Source of the DNA: an uncultured Reyranella sp.
Lineage (GTDB): Bacteria; Pseudomonadota; Alphaproteobacteria; Reyranellales; Reyranellaceae
DNA length: 44,349 nucleotides
Assembly (NCBI GenBank): GCA_937915145.1
Contig: CALDNT010000177.1
Coordinates: 1 to 44,349 of the forward strand
Reading direction: 5' to 3'
In this document: piece after piece, positions 1 to 8,319 of the stretch
How positions within the stretch are numbered: position 1 is the first letter of the stretch
How the letters are laid out: the number at the start of each line of letters is the position of its first letter
Program-made: the position numbers and the translations under genes
The notes under the pieces: generated by a model
What the model was told of the DNA's origin: nothing
Databases searched by the model: none
What the model saw: only the letters and a program-made list of their open reading frames with translations

Positions 1-1
1 C

Positions 2-166
2 AGCATTGCCAGGGCCGTGGCCTTGGCATGCGCCTCCGAAACCGCCCAGCTTATTGCCGCAACCAATGTCGACAATGACCCGAAAGTCGCCAACGCCATC
101 CGTATGGATACCGACAGACGCGCCTTGCAGTACGTCCTGCGGGTTCGTGGCGAGCGCTGGACTTAG
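2..166 (+). CDS. 3' end of a small protein paralogous to the next gene (partial)
   Basis: An open frame enters from the left edge and ends at TAG 164-166. Its last ~54 residues align by eye with the C-terminus of the next gene: both share a V(A)xAVALAC core, then ET(A/N)QLIA(A/V)TN, then DP(K/Q)V. This reads as a tandem duplicate whose 5' part lies outside the window. No catalytic motif is visible and the function is unknown. By analogy with its neighbour it is probably an exported or lipid-anchored small protein, but its signal region cannot be seen here. Confidence 0.6.
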   Translation, partial: SIARAVALACASETAQLIAATNVDNDPKVANAIRMDTDRRALQYVLRVRGERWT

Positions 167-226
167 CAGGACCGTGCAGTTTGATGGAACGGTAATGCTT
201 GGCTATGATTTTCGATCGCGACGGCC

Positions 227-625
227 ATGAGAAATGCATCGATGAATTTTCCAGAACGATCCATTCGAGTCACTCTGGCCGGTTTCGCGTCGGCCACACT
301 CATTCTGTCCGTGGGGGGATGCCATTCCGCCACGCTGCTTGGCGAGGCAGGGCAAAGCAACCCAACGGCGGTGACGAAAATCGAGCGAGCATATGAGGCT
401 CGCGACGCCTGTCTTGCAAAAAATGCCGTTCCATCGAGCAGCACCAACTCAGACGTTGCCAGCGTCGCGGCCGCCGTTGCCCTGGCGTGCATGCCCGAGA
501 CCAATCAGCTGATTGCCGTGACCAATCCCTATCAGGATCCGCAGGTAACGGCGGCCATTCTGAAAGACAGCGATTCCAAAGCCACGAGGTTCGTCATGCT
601 GGCCCGGGGTGACGGAGCGAAATAG
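227..625 (+). CDS. small putative lipoprotein, tandem paralogue of the upstream partial gene
   Basis: 132 residues. A basic N-terminus is followed by a hydrophobic stretch (about residues 16-30) ending in SVGGC, which resembles a lipobox, so the mature protein would start at Cys32 and be lipid-anchored in the periplasm. The remainder is a small Ala-rich domain with the ALAC..ETNQLIAVTNPYQDP segment shared with the partial gene just upstream. An alternative in-frame ATG lies at 242. I do not recognise the family. The gene converges on the minus-strand membrane protein and overlaps its end by 32 bp. Confidence 0.6.
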   Translation: MRNASMNFPERSIRVTLAGFASATLILSVGGCHSATLLGEAGQSNPTAVTKIERAYEARDACLAKNAVPSSSTNSDVASVAAAVALACMPETNQLIAVTNPYQDPQVTAAILKDSDSKATRFVMLARGDGAK

Positions 626-950
626 CCTGTTCTGCCACACGCTGAAGAGCGTGGGGGATATGGTCATTTCCGCCGAGTTGCCGCCGGCACTCACTGGTCA
701 GCTGATTGGTCCGTTGCTCACTACAAGGTTTCTTGCGCTCGATCTCTGCCGCGCAGAAATAGAACGCCAGCCCTCCGATAATCCACAGAAAGACCGACAT
801 GTCGACCGCACGATCGAACACCGCATCGACCTCGCGCGACTCACCGTTCGGCGCAGACAGCGAAACGACAAACCTGAGTGCGAGAATGCTGAGTGGCAAG
901 GTCGCCGCGCCACAGGCAAGGTAAATCAAGGTCAGTTCGCCCAGCGTCAT
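594..950 (-). CDS. small two-helix membrane protein, unknown function
   Basis: 118 residues. Two hydrophobic segments are visible, one near residues 4-30 (LTLIYLACGAATLPLSILAL) and one near 50-70 (VFLWIIGGLAFYF). A polar, basic tail follows that resembles no domain I know, so the true C-terminus could differ. The ATG at 950 is preceded by AAGGGGG at good spacing and overlaps the stop of the upstream small gene as ATGA, the typical layout of translational coupling. The adenylate cyclase lies upstream on the same strand. Function unknown. Confidence 0.55.
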   Translation of the reverse strand: MTLGELTLIYLACGAATLPLSILALRFVVSLSAPNGESREVDAVFDRAVDMSVFLWIIGGLAFYFCAAEIERKKPCSEQRTNQLTSECRRQLGGNDHIPHALQRVAEQAISLRHPGPA

Positions 951-1126
951 GCGGCCCCCTTTCCGGACTCCTGTCCGCGCGCCCGCTCGATGGCGTCAAG
1001 AATCTCGCTCAGGCCGTTCCAGTACACGACGCCCTGCTTGGCCAACTCGTCCCGTACGGTGCGGATCAGACCCGCCTTCCTGATCATGAGGTCTGCGAGT
1101 TCGATCTTGGCGGATTGGTTCGGCAC
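947..1126 (-). CDS. 59-residue protein coupled to the downstream membrane protein
   Basis: This short frame runs from GTG at 1126, with GGGAGAG six bases before it, to a TGA that overlaps the next ATG as ATGA. The protein is charged and helix-rich (IELADLMIRKAGLIRTVRDE, then GVVYWNGLSEILDAIERARG), with no membrane segment or signal. A shorter version could start at ATG 1087. The clear Shine-Dalgarno and the coupling argue that it is translated. The family is not recognised. It lies 86 bp downstream of the adenylate cyclase stop and may be co-transcribed with it. Confidence 0.5.
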   Translation of the reverse strand: MPNQSAKIELADLMIRKAGLIRTVRDELAKQGVVYWNGLSEILDAIERARGQESGKGAA

Positions 1127-1212
1127 GAATGGCTCTCCCAGCTGCTTGCGTCGCGTTGCATACAGTGCGCGACCTGTCGGCGCTCGACAAGCACTGACCG
1201 ATTCCCTGGTTC

Positions 1213-3345
1213 CTAAAGCCTCAGCAGCCAGGCCTCGACGTTGCCTTTGCCTTTAACTTCGATCGGACCGCGTGCTTCGAACACGAACTGATCCTTGAGG
1301 CGCTCGTAGACCGGGCGGGTCACCTGGATCGAGTCGGGGATGCCGCCCGATTCCATGCGGCTGGCCAGATTCACGGTATCGCCCCAAAGATCGTAGATGT
1401 ACTTGCTCTTGCCGATGACGCCGGCCACCACCGGACCACTGTTGATGCCGACACGCAGTTTCATCGAAACGCCATGCTCCATGGCATGCTCGCGCGTGAT
1501 ATGGACCATACGGATCGCCATCCGCACCATGCGTTCAGCATGGTTGGCCACCGGCTCGGGCAAGCCGCACACAGCCATGTAGGCGTCGCCCACCGTCTTG
1601 ATCTTCTCTATTCCGAGTTCCTGCGCCGCGACGTCGAAGCGCGAGAACAGACCGTTGAGTAGCGTCACGACCTCATAGGGCGGCATGTCCGAGGACAGCG
1701 CGGTAAACCCCACCAGATCGGCGAACGCAACCGTAACTTCGGCGAAGCCGTCGGCAATACCCTGCTCGCCGCCGCGCAGCCGGTTGGCGATCGGCGCCGG
1801 CAGGACATTGAGCAGCAGTTCCTCGTTTTCGCGGTTCTTGTTGTCGATGACGACGTTCTTCTCGCGCAACTCGTCGACCATGCCGTTGAAGGCGAGACAG
1901 AGCTGTCCAATTTCGTCGCGCGTGCGAACCGCAACCTTGGTATCATAGTCGCCGCCGGCGAACCGCGTCACGCCGGCCGTGAGCTCGCGCAGCGGTCCAA
2001 GCAGCGCGCGTGACAGCCAGGCGCCGGTGACGAGTACGACCAGCAGGGCGACCGCGCCCATGATCGCCAGGTCCCGGCGCAACCGATAGATCGGCGCGAA
2101 GGCTTCGTCGGCATCGATGTCGGCGATCAGGGCCCAGTTGAGCCCGGGAATCGTGAGTGGGCCCCAGGAAGCCAGCGTCGGAACGCCGCGATTGCCGATG
2201 ATTTCACCGGTCCCCTCGATACCAGCCAGTGCTGCCCGGCTCGCCGTGGTTTCGACGCGCTGGTGCAACACGGGCGTATCGAAGCGCCGAATCGCGGCGA
2301 TTTCCTCCGCCGAGGCCCCGCTGGCTTTGATATCTGCAAAGTACTTGTCGCGGTTCTCGTAGAACTCTCGTGGGCCGGACCGCACGAGATGATCAGGGCC
2401 GACGAGGTAGGCCTCGCCTGTCGCCCTGAATCCTTCGTGGCGCCAGCGTCTGCCACCGGTCACGATCTTGTCGATCTCGGCATCCGACAACTGGGCGATC
2501 AGAACTCCGATGACAACGCCCCGGTCGATCACGGGAGCTGCCATAAAGGCCGTTGGTTCGTCGATCGCCGGGGCGTAAAGCGCGAAATCCTCGAGACACG
2601 TGGCCGACCGTTCGGCGGCCGTCGCGCAGCGGGCGACGGCAATGGCCGCGTTCGAGTGCCGGTAAGGTCCGGTCTGGAAGGACGTCGCAAAATCCACGTC
2701 CTTGTCGACGGTATAGACGAGCCGTCCCGTCCGGGCATCGGCGAGCATGAAATCGTCGAAGCCGACAGTCGTGGCCGCGGCCCGCATCAAGAGGTGGTAG
2801 ACGGAATGCACCTTGCTATAGGCGCTGCCATCCCCGGCGTCGTCGAGCAGCCGCCGCCGCCCACTCGGATGCGGGTTCTCGACGATGTAATGGTACTGGA
2901 GATAGTAAGATCCGGGACGCGCCGGAAGATAGTCGGCAAGGATCGGTTCCGTGCCCGTGGCGCGGCGCAGCTCGGGCAGGAAATTCTTGCCGTACCAAGC
3001 GCCGACTTTGTCGCGCAACTCCACCGGCGCTCCGGCCTGGTCGAGTTCATCGACCGCAATCCGAAAACCACGCGTCGCATCGACCACCATCTTCGATGCG
3101 GCGAGAAGGCGCAATTCGTTGCCGATGGTGCGGAAGTAGTTCTCCACCTGACGCATCTTGGACTCGCGTGCGGCAGTAAGCTGATCGAAGATCGCCTGCT
3201 CCAGCGCATCGCGGGAACGGACGTAGCCCATCACGCTGGTGACCACGACCGCGGTCGCCCCCAGCAGGATCAGGATCGCAAACAGTTTTGCCGCCAGCCC
3301 CCAACGCACGGGGCGTGGCGAGCCGGTCATGGCGTTGGGTTGCAT
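1213..3345 (-). CDS. membrane-anchored class III adenylate cyclase (sensor-HAMP-cyclase)
   Basis: 710 residues. Order: N-terminal membrane helix (about 15-40), a large periplasmic region of Cache-like sensor type (about 45-420), a second helix (about 422-444), a HAMP linker (about 445-498), and a C-terminal class III nucleotidyl cyclase domain (about 530-705). FADLVGFT carries the first metal Asp and KTVGDAYMA the second. EKIKT supplies the base-selecting Lys, and YDLWGDTVNLASRM supplies the matching Asp plus the Asn/Arg transition-state pair. The Lys/Asp pair points to ATP, so the product should be cAMP made in the cytoplasm in response to a periplasmic signal. The ligand is unknown. All key residues look intact. 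Confidence 0.93.
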   Translation of the reverse strand: MQPNAMTGSPRPVRWGLAAKLFAILILLGATAVVVTSVMGYVRSRDALEQAIFDQLTAARESKMRQVENYFRTIGNELRLLAASKMVVDATRGFRIAVDELDQAGAPVELRDKVGAWYGKNFLPELRRATGTEPILADYLPARPGSYYLQYHYIVENPHPSGRRRLLDDAGDGSAYSKVHSVYHLLMRAAATTVGFDDFMLADARTGRLVYTVDKDVDFATSFQTGPYRHSNAAIAVARCATAAERSATCLEDFALYAPAIDEPTAFMAAPVIDRGVVIGVLIAQLSDAEIDKIVTGGRRWRHEGFRATGEAYLVGPDHLVRSGPREFYENRDKYFADIKASGASAEEIAAIRRFDTPVLHQRVETTASRAALAGIEGTGEIIGNRGVPTLASWGPLTIPGLNWALIADIDADEAFAPIYRLRRDLAIMGAVALLVVLVTGAWLSRALLGPLRELTAGVTRFAGGDYDTKVAVRTRDEIGQLCLAFNGMVDELREKNVVIDNKNRENEELLLNVLPAPIANRLRGGEQGIADGFAEVTVAFADLVGFTALSSDMPPYEVVTLLNGLFSRFDVAAQELGIEKIKTVGDAYMAVCGLPEPVANHAERMVRMAIRMVHITREHAMEHGVSMKLRVGINSGPVVAGVIGKSKYIYDLWGDTVNLASRMESGGIPDSIQVTRPVYERLKDQFVFEARGPIEVKGKGNVEAWLLRL

Positions 3346-3539
3346 CGGTGGACTCTAGTTGATTTCGCGGTGTCGCGGGGCGGAAATCGTGGCCGCGACC
3401 GCAGCCGCTCCATGCGACGACTTTGCGCAGTCATCGGACCGCCGCCGTTCCGCATGGCGTCACCAAACGCTGCGCCCTCTATCCATCAACTTCGCCGCCG
3501 ATGGGACTGTCGAGGCCAAGGGACACCTCGAGAACGCCC

Positions 3540-4503
3540 GGGCGAAAATCAACTGCGGCATGTACCTGCCGCCGACTCACGTCAACAACACCGGCAGAAT
3601 CGAGCCGATGGCCAGGCCCATCACACAGGAGAGCGGCGGCACGATCGTGTTCGAGATCTTCACCGGCGGATCGGTTGCGAAGGCCAACGCCTCGGTCGCC
3701 ACGGCAGCTGCGATGGGCGCCATGCCTCCCCCCAGCATCGCCTTCGTGATCTTCGGTTGGTACACCGAGACCCCGATCGGCAAGCTACTGATCGCCGGCA
3801 TCTTTCCCGGCCTTCTCAACGCCGGACTGCTCGCCGCGTTCATCATCGGCTACTGCGTCTGGAGGCCCGAAGCCGCACCGCCGCCCGACGAACATCCGAC
3901 CTGGCACGAAAAATTTGCCATCCTCCTTGAGGCATGGCCTATCCCTGCGTTCATCCTCGCGTGATCGGCGGCATCTACAGCGGGCTAACGATCGCAACCG
4001 AGGCCGCTGCGTTCGGCGCCTCCTGTGCTCTGGTCATCGCCTGGCTGCGCAGTGGCCTGACCGCCGAGGACTTCCACCAGAGCATCGTCGACACACTGCA
4101 TTCCGGATTGCCCCAGTTCATGGGCGGCCTGGTCGCAACCATGGATCTCGGTCTCTACGGCGTGATCTTCTTCATGGTGATCATCTACCTGATCCTCGGC
4201 TGCTTCCTCGATCCCATCGGCATCATCCTGATCACGCTGCCGATCCTGCTGCCGATGTGGAAGGCAGTCGGCGCAGACATGATCTGGATGGGCATGCTGG
4301 TCGTGATGCTGCTGGAGATCGGGCTGCTGACTCCGCCGGTCGGCCTCAATGCCTTTGCGGTCAAGACCGTCGTCGGCGACGCCGTGCCGCTGTCGACGAT
4401 CCTCCGCGGCTTGATCTGGTTCATCGCCGTCGATGTCATCGTCGTGGCACTGCTGATCGCCTTTCCGGAGATCAGCCTGTACCTGCCCGGCAAGCTCGAG
4501 TGA
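3540..4503 (+). pseudogene. collapsed TRAP transporter relic: dctP fragment fused to dctM fragments
   Basis: The 5' part (about 3540-3693) reads like the mature start of a DctP receptor: YLPPTHVNNTGRIEPMAR, then GGTIVFEIFTGGSVAKAN. It runs straight into DctM large-permease sequence (SVATAAAMGA, then PPSIAFVIFG, TETPIGKLLIAGIFPGLL), so the rest of dctP, all of dctQ and the start of dctM are missing. Within the DctM part about 28 residues are absent after AAAMGA. A frameshift near 3955-3964 moves the reading from the frame ending PAFILA to the one reading VIGGIYSG. A further stretch of about 20 residues is missing before GLPQFMGG. The C-terminal half (LGCFLDPIGI, TPPVGLNAFAVK) is well preserved. 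It cannot encode a working transporter. Confidence 0.85.
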
Positions 4504-4509
4504 GCTGAC

Positions 4510-5244
4510 CTACTTCTTCTTTTCCGTATAAGCCCCGCCCGACGAAGCGGCGCGCACCTCTGCCGCCGTCTTTGCCTTGCGCAGGAGCACAAGCCGCGCC
4601 GCCTCATCGTCGAGCATGGCGCGCGCGTTCTTCAGAACCGCACCGGCATGCCGCGGCGGAAATTTCACGGCACCGTTCTCATCCATGTGGATCAGTTCGC
4701 CTGGTGCTACGTCCATACCGCCGACCGACACCGGGACGTTGACTGACTGCACCGCCATCTCGCCGTGACCGGCAGTCACTCCACCCAGCAGCAACTGAAA
4801 GTTCAACTTCCGGATCGCATCGACGTCGCGCGACGGCCCGTTGGACAGCATGCCGACGCAGCCCACCGCCATCATGGAACTGATCATCATCTCGCCGGCG
4901 AGCCCCGCTTTTGCCATCAGCTCGGGCGGCCATTTCTGCTGTATCACCAGGACGGTCGGCTTCTTCATGGCGTCGAGCGCGTCGATCACGTCCATGAATG
5001 AGAGCCGGCCGGAATAATTCGGGTCGGGCAGACCGTAGACGCAGGTCACAGCGTATCCCACGATCGCACCCATCTCGGGATAGATGCAGCGGATCGAGGT
5101 ATCGGTATACCAGTTCTCAGTCCATGGATTGTACAGGCCGAGGCACAAAGGGTTCTTCGGGTACGTCGCCACGACGTTTGTGATGGTCGGCGTGTCGATC
5201 TTGCGTAGCTCGGCGAAGAGCTGGTCATCAGAAATCTCGGTCAT
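4510..5244 (-). CDS. RraA / HMG-aldolase-like family protein
   Basis: About 244 residues of the RraA-like fold, which includes 4-hydroxy-4-methyl-2-oxoglutarate aldolases, oxaloacetate decarboxylases and RNase E inhibitors. The conserved metal/substrate region is seen as GCVGMLSNGPSRDVDAI, with the Arg-Asp pair typical of the aldolase members. TPTITNV near the N-terminus also fits. An in-frame ATG at 5253 exists, but AAGGGG (5255-5260) sits directly against it and is correctly spaced (10 nt) for the ATG at 5244, so I prefer 5244. It probably cleaves or decarboxylates a small 2-oxo acid; the substrate is not predictable. It converges on the TRAP relic with a 6-bp gap. Confidence 0.85.
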   Translation of the reverse strand: MTEISDDQLFAELRKIDTPTITNVVATYPKNPLCLGLYNPWTENWYTDTSIRCIYPEMGAIVGYAVTCVYGLPDPNYSGRLSFMDVIDALDAMKKPTVLVIQQKWPPELMAKAGLAGEMMISSMMAVGCVGMLSNGPSRDVDAIRKLNFQLLLGGVTAGHGEMAVQSVNVPVSVGGMDVAPGELIHMDENGAVKFPPRHAGAVLKNARAMLDDEAARLVLLRKAKTAAEVRAASSGGAYTEKKK

Positions 5245-5323
5245 GATGGGCATACCCCTTGATTGGTCCCGTCGTTCTTCGCGCGAATGTCCACGGCAGG
5301 CAAGCGCGCCGACGTGGCTGACG

Positions 5324-6427
5324 TCACGGAACGAAAATCAGGAAGACGAAGGTCGCAAACAGCACGAGATGCACGAAGCCCGGCAGGATGTTGGTGCGAC
5401 CGCCTCCAAACGTCACCAGGCTGATGCCGAATGTCAGGACCAGGAGGATGGTGTCGTGCATGTCGAGGCCGAGTTCCAGCGGCCGGTCCAGCAGCAGCGC
5501 CAGGACACTAACGGCAGGGATGGTCAGTCCGATCGTGGCAAGGGACGATCCCAGGGCAAGGTTCAGGCTTTTCTGCAGCTCGTTGCGCCGCGCCGCACGC
5601 AACGCGGAGAGGGTTTCGGGCAGCAGCACCAGCAACGCCACCAGGAGCCCCACCGCCTCCAGCGGTGCACCCACAGCCGCGACGGCGGATCCAACCGATC
5701 CGGCAAAACTCTTGGCCAGCAGCACGACGGCAACAAGCGCCACGACGAGCAGCACCACGCTTTCCCAGAACCGCCGTGCCGCGAGTACGTCATCTGCCGG
5801 CTCGTCGTCCGGAGCGGCGCCGGTATCCGAGAGGAAATAGTCGCGGTGACGCACTGTTTGGACGTAGAGAAACACGCCGTAGAGGATGAGTGTCGCAATT
5901 CCGACGAAGATGAGCTGCGCAGGGGTGTAGAGCGGTCCCGACACGCTTGTCGTATAGGTCGGCAGAATGAGGGTGAGAGTCGCCAACGGCATCAGGACGA
6001 CGAGATAGGCATTGGTGCCCGGCAGGCGGAAGCCCTGCTCGCCATAGCGCAGACCGCCCACGATCAGGCAAAGCCCGACCAGGCCGTTGCAAACCACCAT
6101 GATTACCGAGAAGACCGTCTCACGGGCCAGTGCCGGGTGGCCGTCACTTGCCAGCATGATCGACAAAATCAGCGCCACCTCGATCACGGTGACAGCGACC
6201 GTCAGCACCAGCGTCCCATAAGGCTCACCCAGGCGATGGGCGATTACGTCGGCATGATGGACCGAGGCGAACACCGCCGCCATCAACATGACGAGCCCAA
6301 GAACTGGAACCGCCACGGCCACGACTGGTGACGCAAAGCCATCCCCGGCGAACCCTGCAACCGCGAGGGCCGCGGCCATGCTGAGCGGTGGGGTCACCCG
6401 CCATAGCAGTCGCTTGCGCGCGCTCAT
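5324..6427 (-). CDS. chaA: ChaA-type sodium-potassium/calcium proton antiporter
   Basis: 367 residues, highly hydrophobic, with about ten or eleven membrane helices. It carries the CaCA/ChaA signatures GEPYGTLVLTVAVTVIEVAL in the first half and LLPETLSALRAARRNELQ with NLALGSSLATIGLTIPAV in the second; the repeated acidic motifs (VIEVAL and PETLSA) are the ion-binding alpha repeats. It should exchange cytoplasmic Na+, K+ or Ca2+ for protons across the inner membrane. The open frame extends upstream to 6532, but GGAGGG six bases before ATG 6427 marks the likely start and gives the usual family length. It lies 74 bp downstream of livM on the same strand. Confidence 0.88.
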   Translation of the reverse strand: MSARKRLLWRVTPPLSMAAALAVAGFAGDGFASPVVAVAVPVLGLVMLMAAVFASVHHADVIAHRLGEPYGTLVLTVAVTVIEVALILSIMLASDGHPALARETVFSVIMVVCNGLVGLCLIVGGLRYGEQGFRLPGTNAYLVVLMPLATLTLILPTYTTSVSGPLYTPAQLIFVGIATLILYGVFLYVQTVRHRDYFLSDTGAAPDDEPADDVLAARRFWESVVLLVVALVAVVLLAKSFAGSVGSAVAAVGAPLEAVGLLVALLVLLPETLSALRAARRNELQKSLNLALGSSLATIGLTIPAVSVLALLLDRPLELGLDMHDTILLVLTFGISLVTFGGGRTNILPGFVHLVLFATFVFLIFVP

Positions 6428-6501
6428 TGCCGCCCTCCGGTGGTGACAGTTGTTCGATGTATACTGAAGAGCGCGCCCGGTTGCGACCCGGTCGGTCGTG
6501 G

Positions 6502-7434
6502 TCAGCCCGTCGAACGGCGAGATCTCCACCACTCGCCAAGCTCGCCGACCACGCCCTTGCGGAAAGCCAAGACGATCACGACGAAGATCAGACCCTGGAT
6601 CACCAGCACGAATTCTCCGAAGGATGCAAGATAGTTCTGCATGGTGATGATAATGAAGGCACCGACAACGGGACCGACAATCGTGCCGAGGCCGCCAACC
6701 AGGACCATCAGCACAACTTCACCCGACATCGCAGCACTCACATCCGTCAGCGTCGCGAACTGCATCACCATCGCTTTGGTGGCGCCAGCGAGGCCTGCCA
6801 GCGCCGCCGACAGCACGAAAGCCAGCAACTTGTAGCGGTCGGCCTCGTAGCCCAGCGACACCGCACGCTGTTCGTTGTCACGAATCGCCTTCAGTACCTG
6901 GCCGAACGGCGAATGGATGATCCGATAGACGGCGCTATAACCTAACAGGAAGATCGCCAGTACCACGTAGTACAGAACCCGATCGTCCCTGGTTGGGATC
7001 AGACCGCCCAACAGAGGCTTGCGGGTGATGCCCTGCAGGCCATCCTCACCGCCGGTGAACGGTGCCTGAACACAGAAGAAGTAGATCATCTGAGCGAAGG
7101 CGAGCGTGATCATGGCGAAATAAATTCCCTGGCGGCGGATCGCCAGCACACCGGTGACCAAGCCGAGCAAAGCCGCGCCGGCGACACCGGCAAGAAGACC
7201 GAGCTCGGGCGGCATGTTCCATGCCTTCACCGCATAGCCGAAGAAGTAGCCCGCAATACCAAAGAACATCGCATGGCCGAAACTCAACAGACCCGCGTAG
7301 CCCAACAACAGATTGAAGGCACAGGCGAACAATGCAAAGCAGAGTGCCGTCATCAGAAACACCGGATAGGCGAACCACGGTGCCGCCAGCGCCAACACGA
7401 TCAACACTACGCCGATGAGACGCTGGGCGTTCAT
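6502..7434 (-). CDS. livM: LivM-type branched-chain amino acid ABC permease
   Basis: 310 residues with about nine or ten membrane helices and the LivM motifs LLLGYAGLLSFGHAMFFGIAG, IRRQGIYFAMITLAFAQM and SPFGQVLKAIRDNEQRA (the ATPase-contact loop). It is one of the two inner-membrane permeases of a HAAT-family importer. The ATG at 7434 overlaps the livH stop as ATGA, which fixes the start; the much longer open frame reading upstream (to 8139) is only the shadow of livH. The substrate may be branched-chain amino acids, amides, urea or aromatic acids; the family alone does not decide. Confidence 0.92.
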   Translation of the reverse strand: MNAQRLIGVVLIVLALAAPWFAYPVFLMTALCFALFACAFNLLLGYAGLLSFGHAMFFGIAGYFFGYAVKAWNMPPELGLLAGVAGAALLGLVTGVLAIRRQGIYFAMITLAFAQMIYFFCVQAPFTGGEDGLQGITRKPLLGGLIPTRDDRVLYYVVLAIFLLGYSAVYRIIHSPFGQVLKAIRDNEQRAVSLGYEADRYKLLAFVLSAALAGLAGATKAMVMQFATLTDVSAAMSGEVVLMVLVGGLGTIVGPVVGAFIIITMQNYLASFGEFVLVIQGLIFVVIVLAFRKGVVGELGEWWRSRRSTG

Positions 7435-8312
7435 TTGGTCTGCCCGAACAGACCGGCCGGCTTGACCAGCAACACGATCGCCATGATGACGAAGATCACC
7501 GTATTGGACGCTGGCGGATAGAACACCTTGGTCAGGCCTTCGACCAGACCGAGGCCGAACCCGGTAATGATCGAGCCCATGATCGAACCCATGCCTCCGA
7601 TTACCACGACGGCGAACACAACCAGCACCAGGCTGGTGCCCATCAATGCCGAGACCTGCTGGATGGGTGCGGCCAGCACACCGGCCAGAGCCGCCAGTCC
7701 GACGCCCAGTCCGTAGGTGAGCGTGATCAATCGCGGTACGTTGATGCCGAAGGCACGCACCAGAACCGGGTTCTCGGTCGCGGCACGCAGATAGGCGCCG
7801 AACCGCGTGCGCTCGATGCCGTACCAGGTGGCGAGGCAAATCAAGAGTGCGGCAACAACGACGAAGCCACGATAGTAGGGCAGGAACATGAACCCGAGGT
7901 TGACGCCGCCTGGAATCGGACTTGGATACGGTACACCCGAGGAACCCCACTTCCACAGGAACAGGCCTTCGATGACCAGCGCGAGGCCGAAGGTCAGCAA
8001 GAAGCCGTAGAGGTGATCGAGATGATAGATGCGCTTCAGCATCAGCTTCTCCAGCACCACGCCGAACAGCCCGACGATCACCGGTGACAGCACCAGCGCA
8101 ATCCAGAACGGAATGTCGAGTTGCGTCAGCAGCAGCCAAGCGGCGAACGCGCCCATCATATATTGTGCGCCGTGTGTGAAGTTGATCACGTTCAGCATGC
8201 CGAAGATGACGGCCAGCCCCAGGCTCAGCATGGCGTAGAACGCCCCGTTGATCAGCCCGAGCAGCAGCTGCCCGAACAGCGCCTGCGGTGGAATGCCGAG
8301 AAGTTCGAACAT
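7431..8312 (-). CDS. livH: LivH-type branched-chain amino acid ABC permease
   Basis: 293 residues with about eight helices. Typical LivH sequence is seen: LINGAFYAMLSLGLAVIFG, NVINFTHGAQYMMGA and FGAYLRAATENPVLVRAFGIN (the EAA-like ATPase contact), then VVVIGGMGSIMGSIITG. The frame is open to 8354, but ATG 8312 (MFELLGI) lies just 7 bp behind the livF stop and gives the usual length. It pairs with LivM in the membrane to form the import channel driven by LivG/LivF. Confidence 0.92.
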   Translation of the reverse strand: MFELLGIPPQALFGQLLLGLINGAFYAMLSLGLAVIFGMLNVINFTHGAQYMMGAFAAWLLLTQLDIPFWIALVLSPVIVGLFGVVLEKLMLKRIYHLDHLYGFLLTFGLALVIEGLFLWKWGSSGVPYPSPIPGGVNLGFMFLPYYRGFVVVAALLICLATWYGIERTRFGAYLRAATENPVLVRAFGINVPRLITLTYGLGVGLAALAGVLAAPIQQVSALMGTSLVLVVFAVVVIGGMGSIMGSIITGFGLGLVEGLTKVFYPPASNTVIFVIMAIVLLVKPAGLFGQTK

Positions 8313-8319
8313 CGCGGTC

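Noticed and set aside
636-656. Hairpin CCACACGCT-gaag-AGCGTGG after the lipoprotein gene as a terminator
   Set aside because: No U-run follows on either strand and it lies inside the end of the minus-strand membrane protein frame.
2263-3930. 555-residue + strand open frame opposite the cyclase
   Set aside because: No domain, biased composition, and it lies antisense to an intact adenylate cyclase.
7435-8139. Long upstream extension of the livM frame giving a 545-residue protein
   Set aside because: The extension is an Arg/Gly-rich shadow of livH in another frame; the ATGA overlap at 7431-7434 fixes the livM start.
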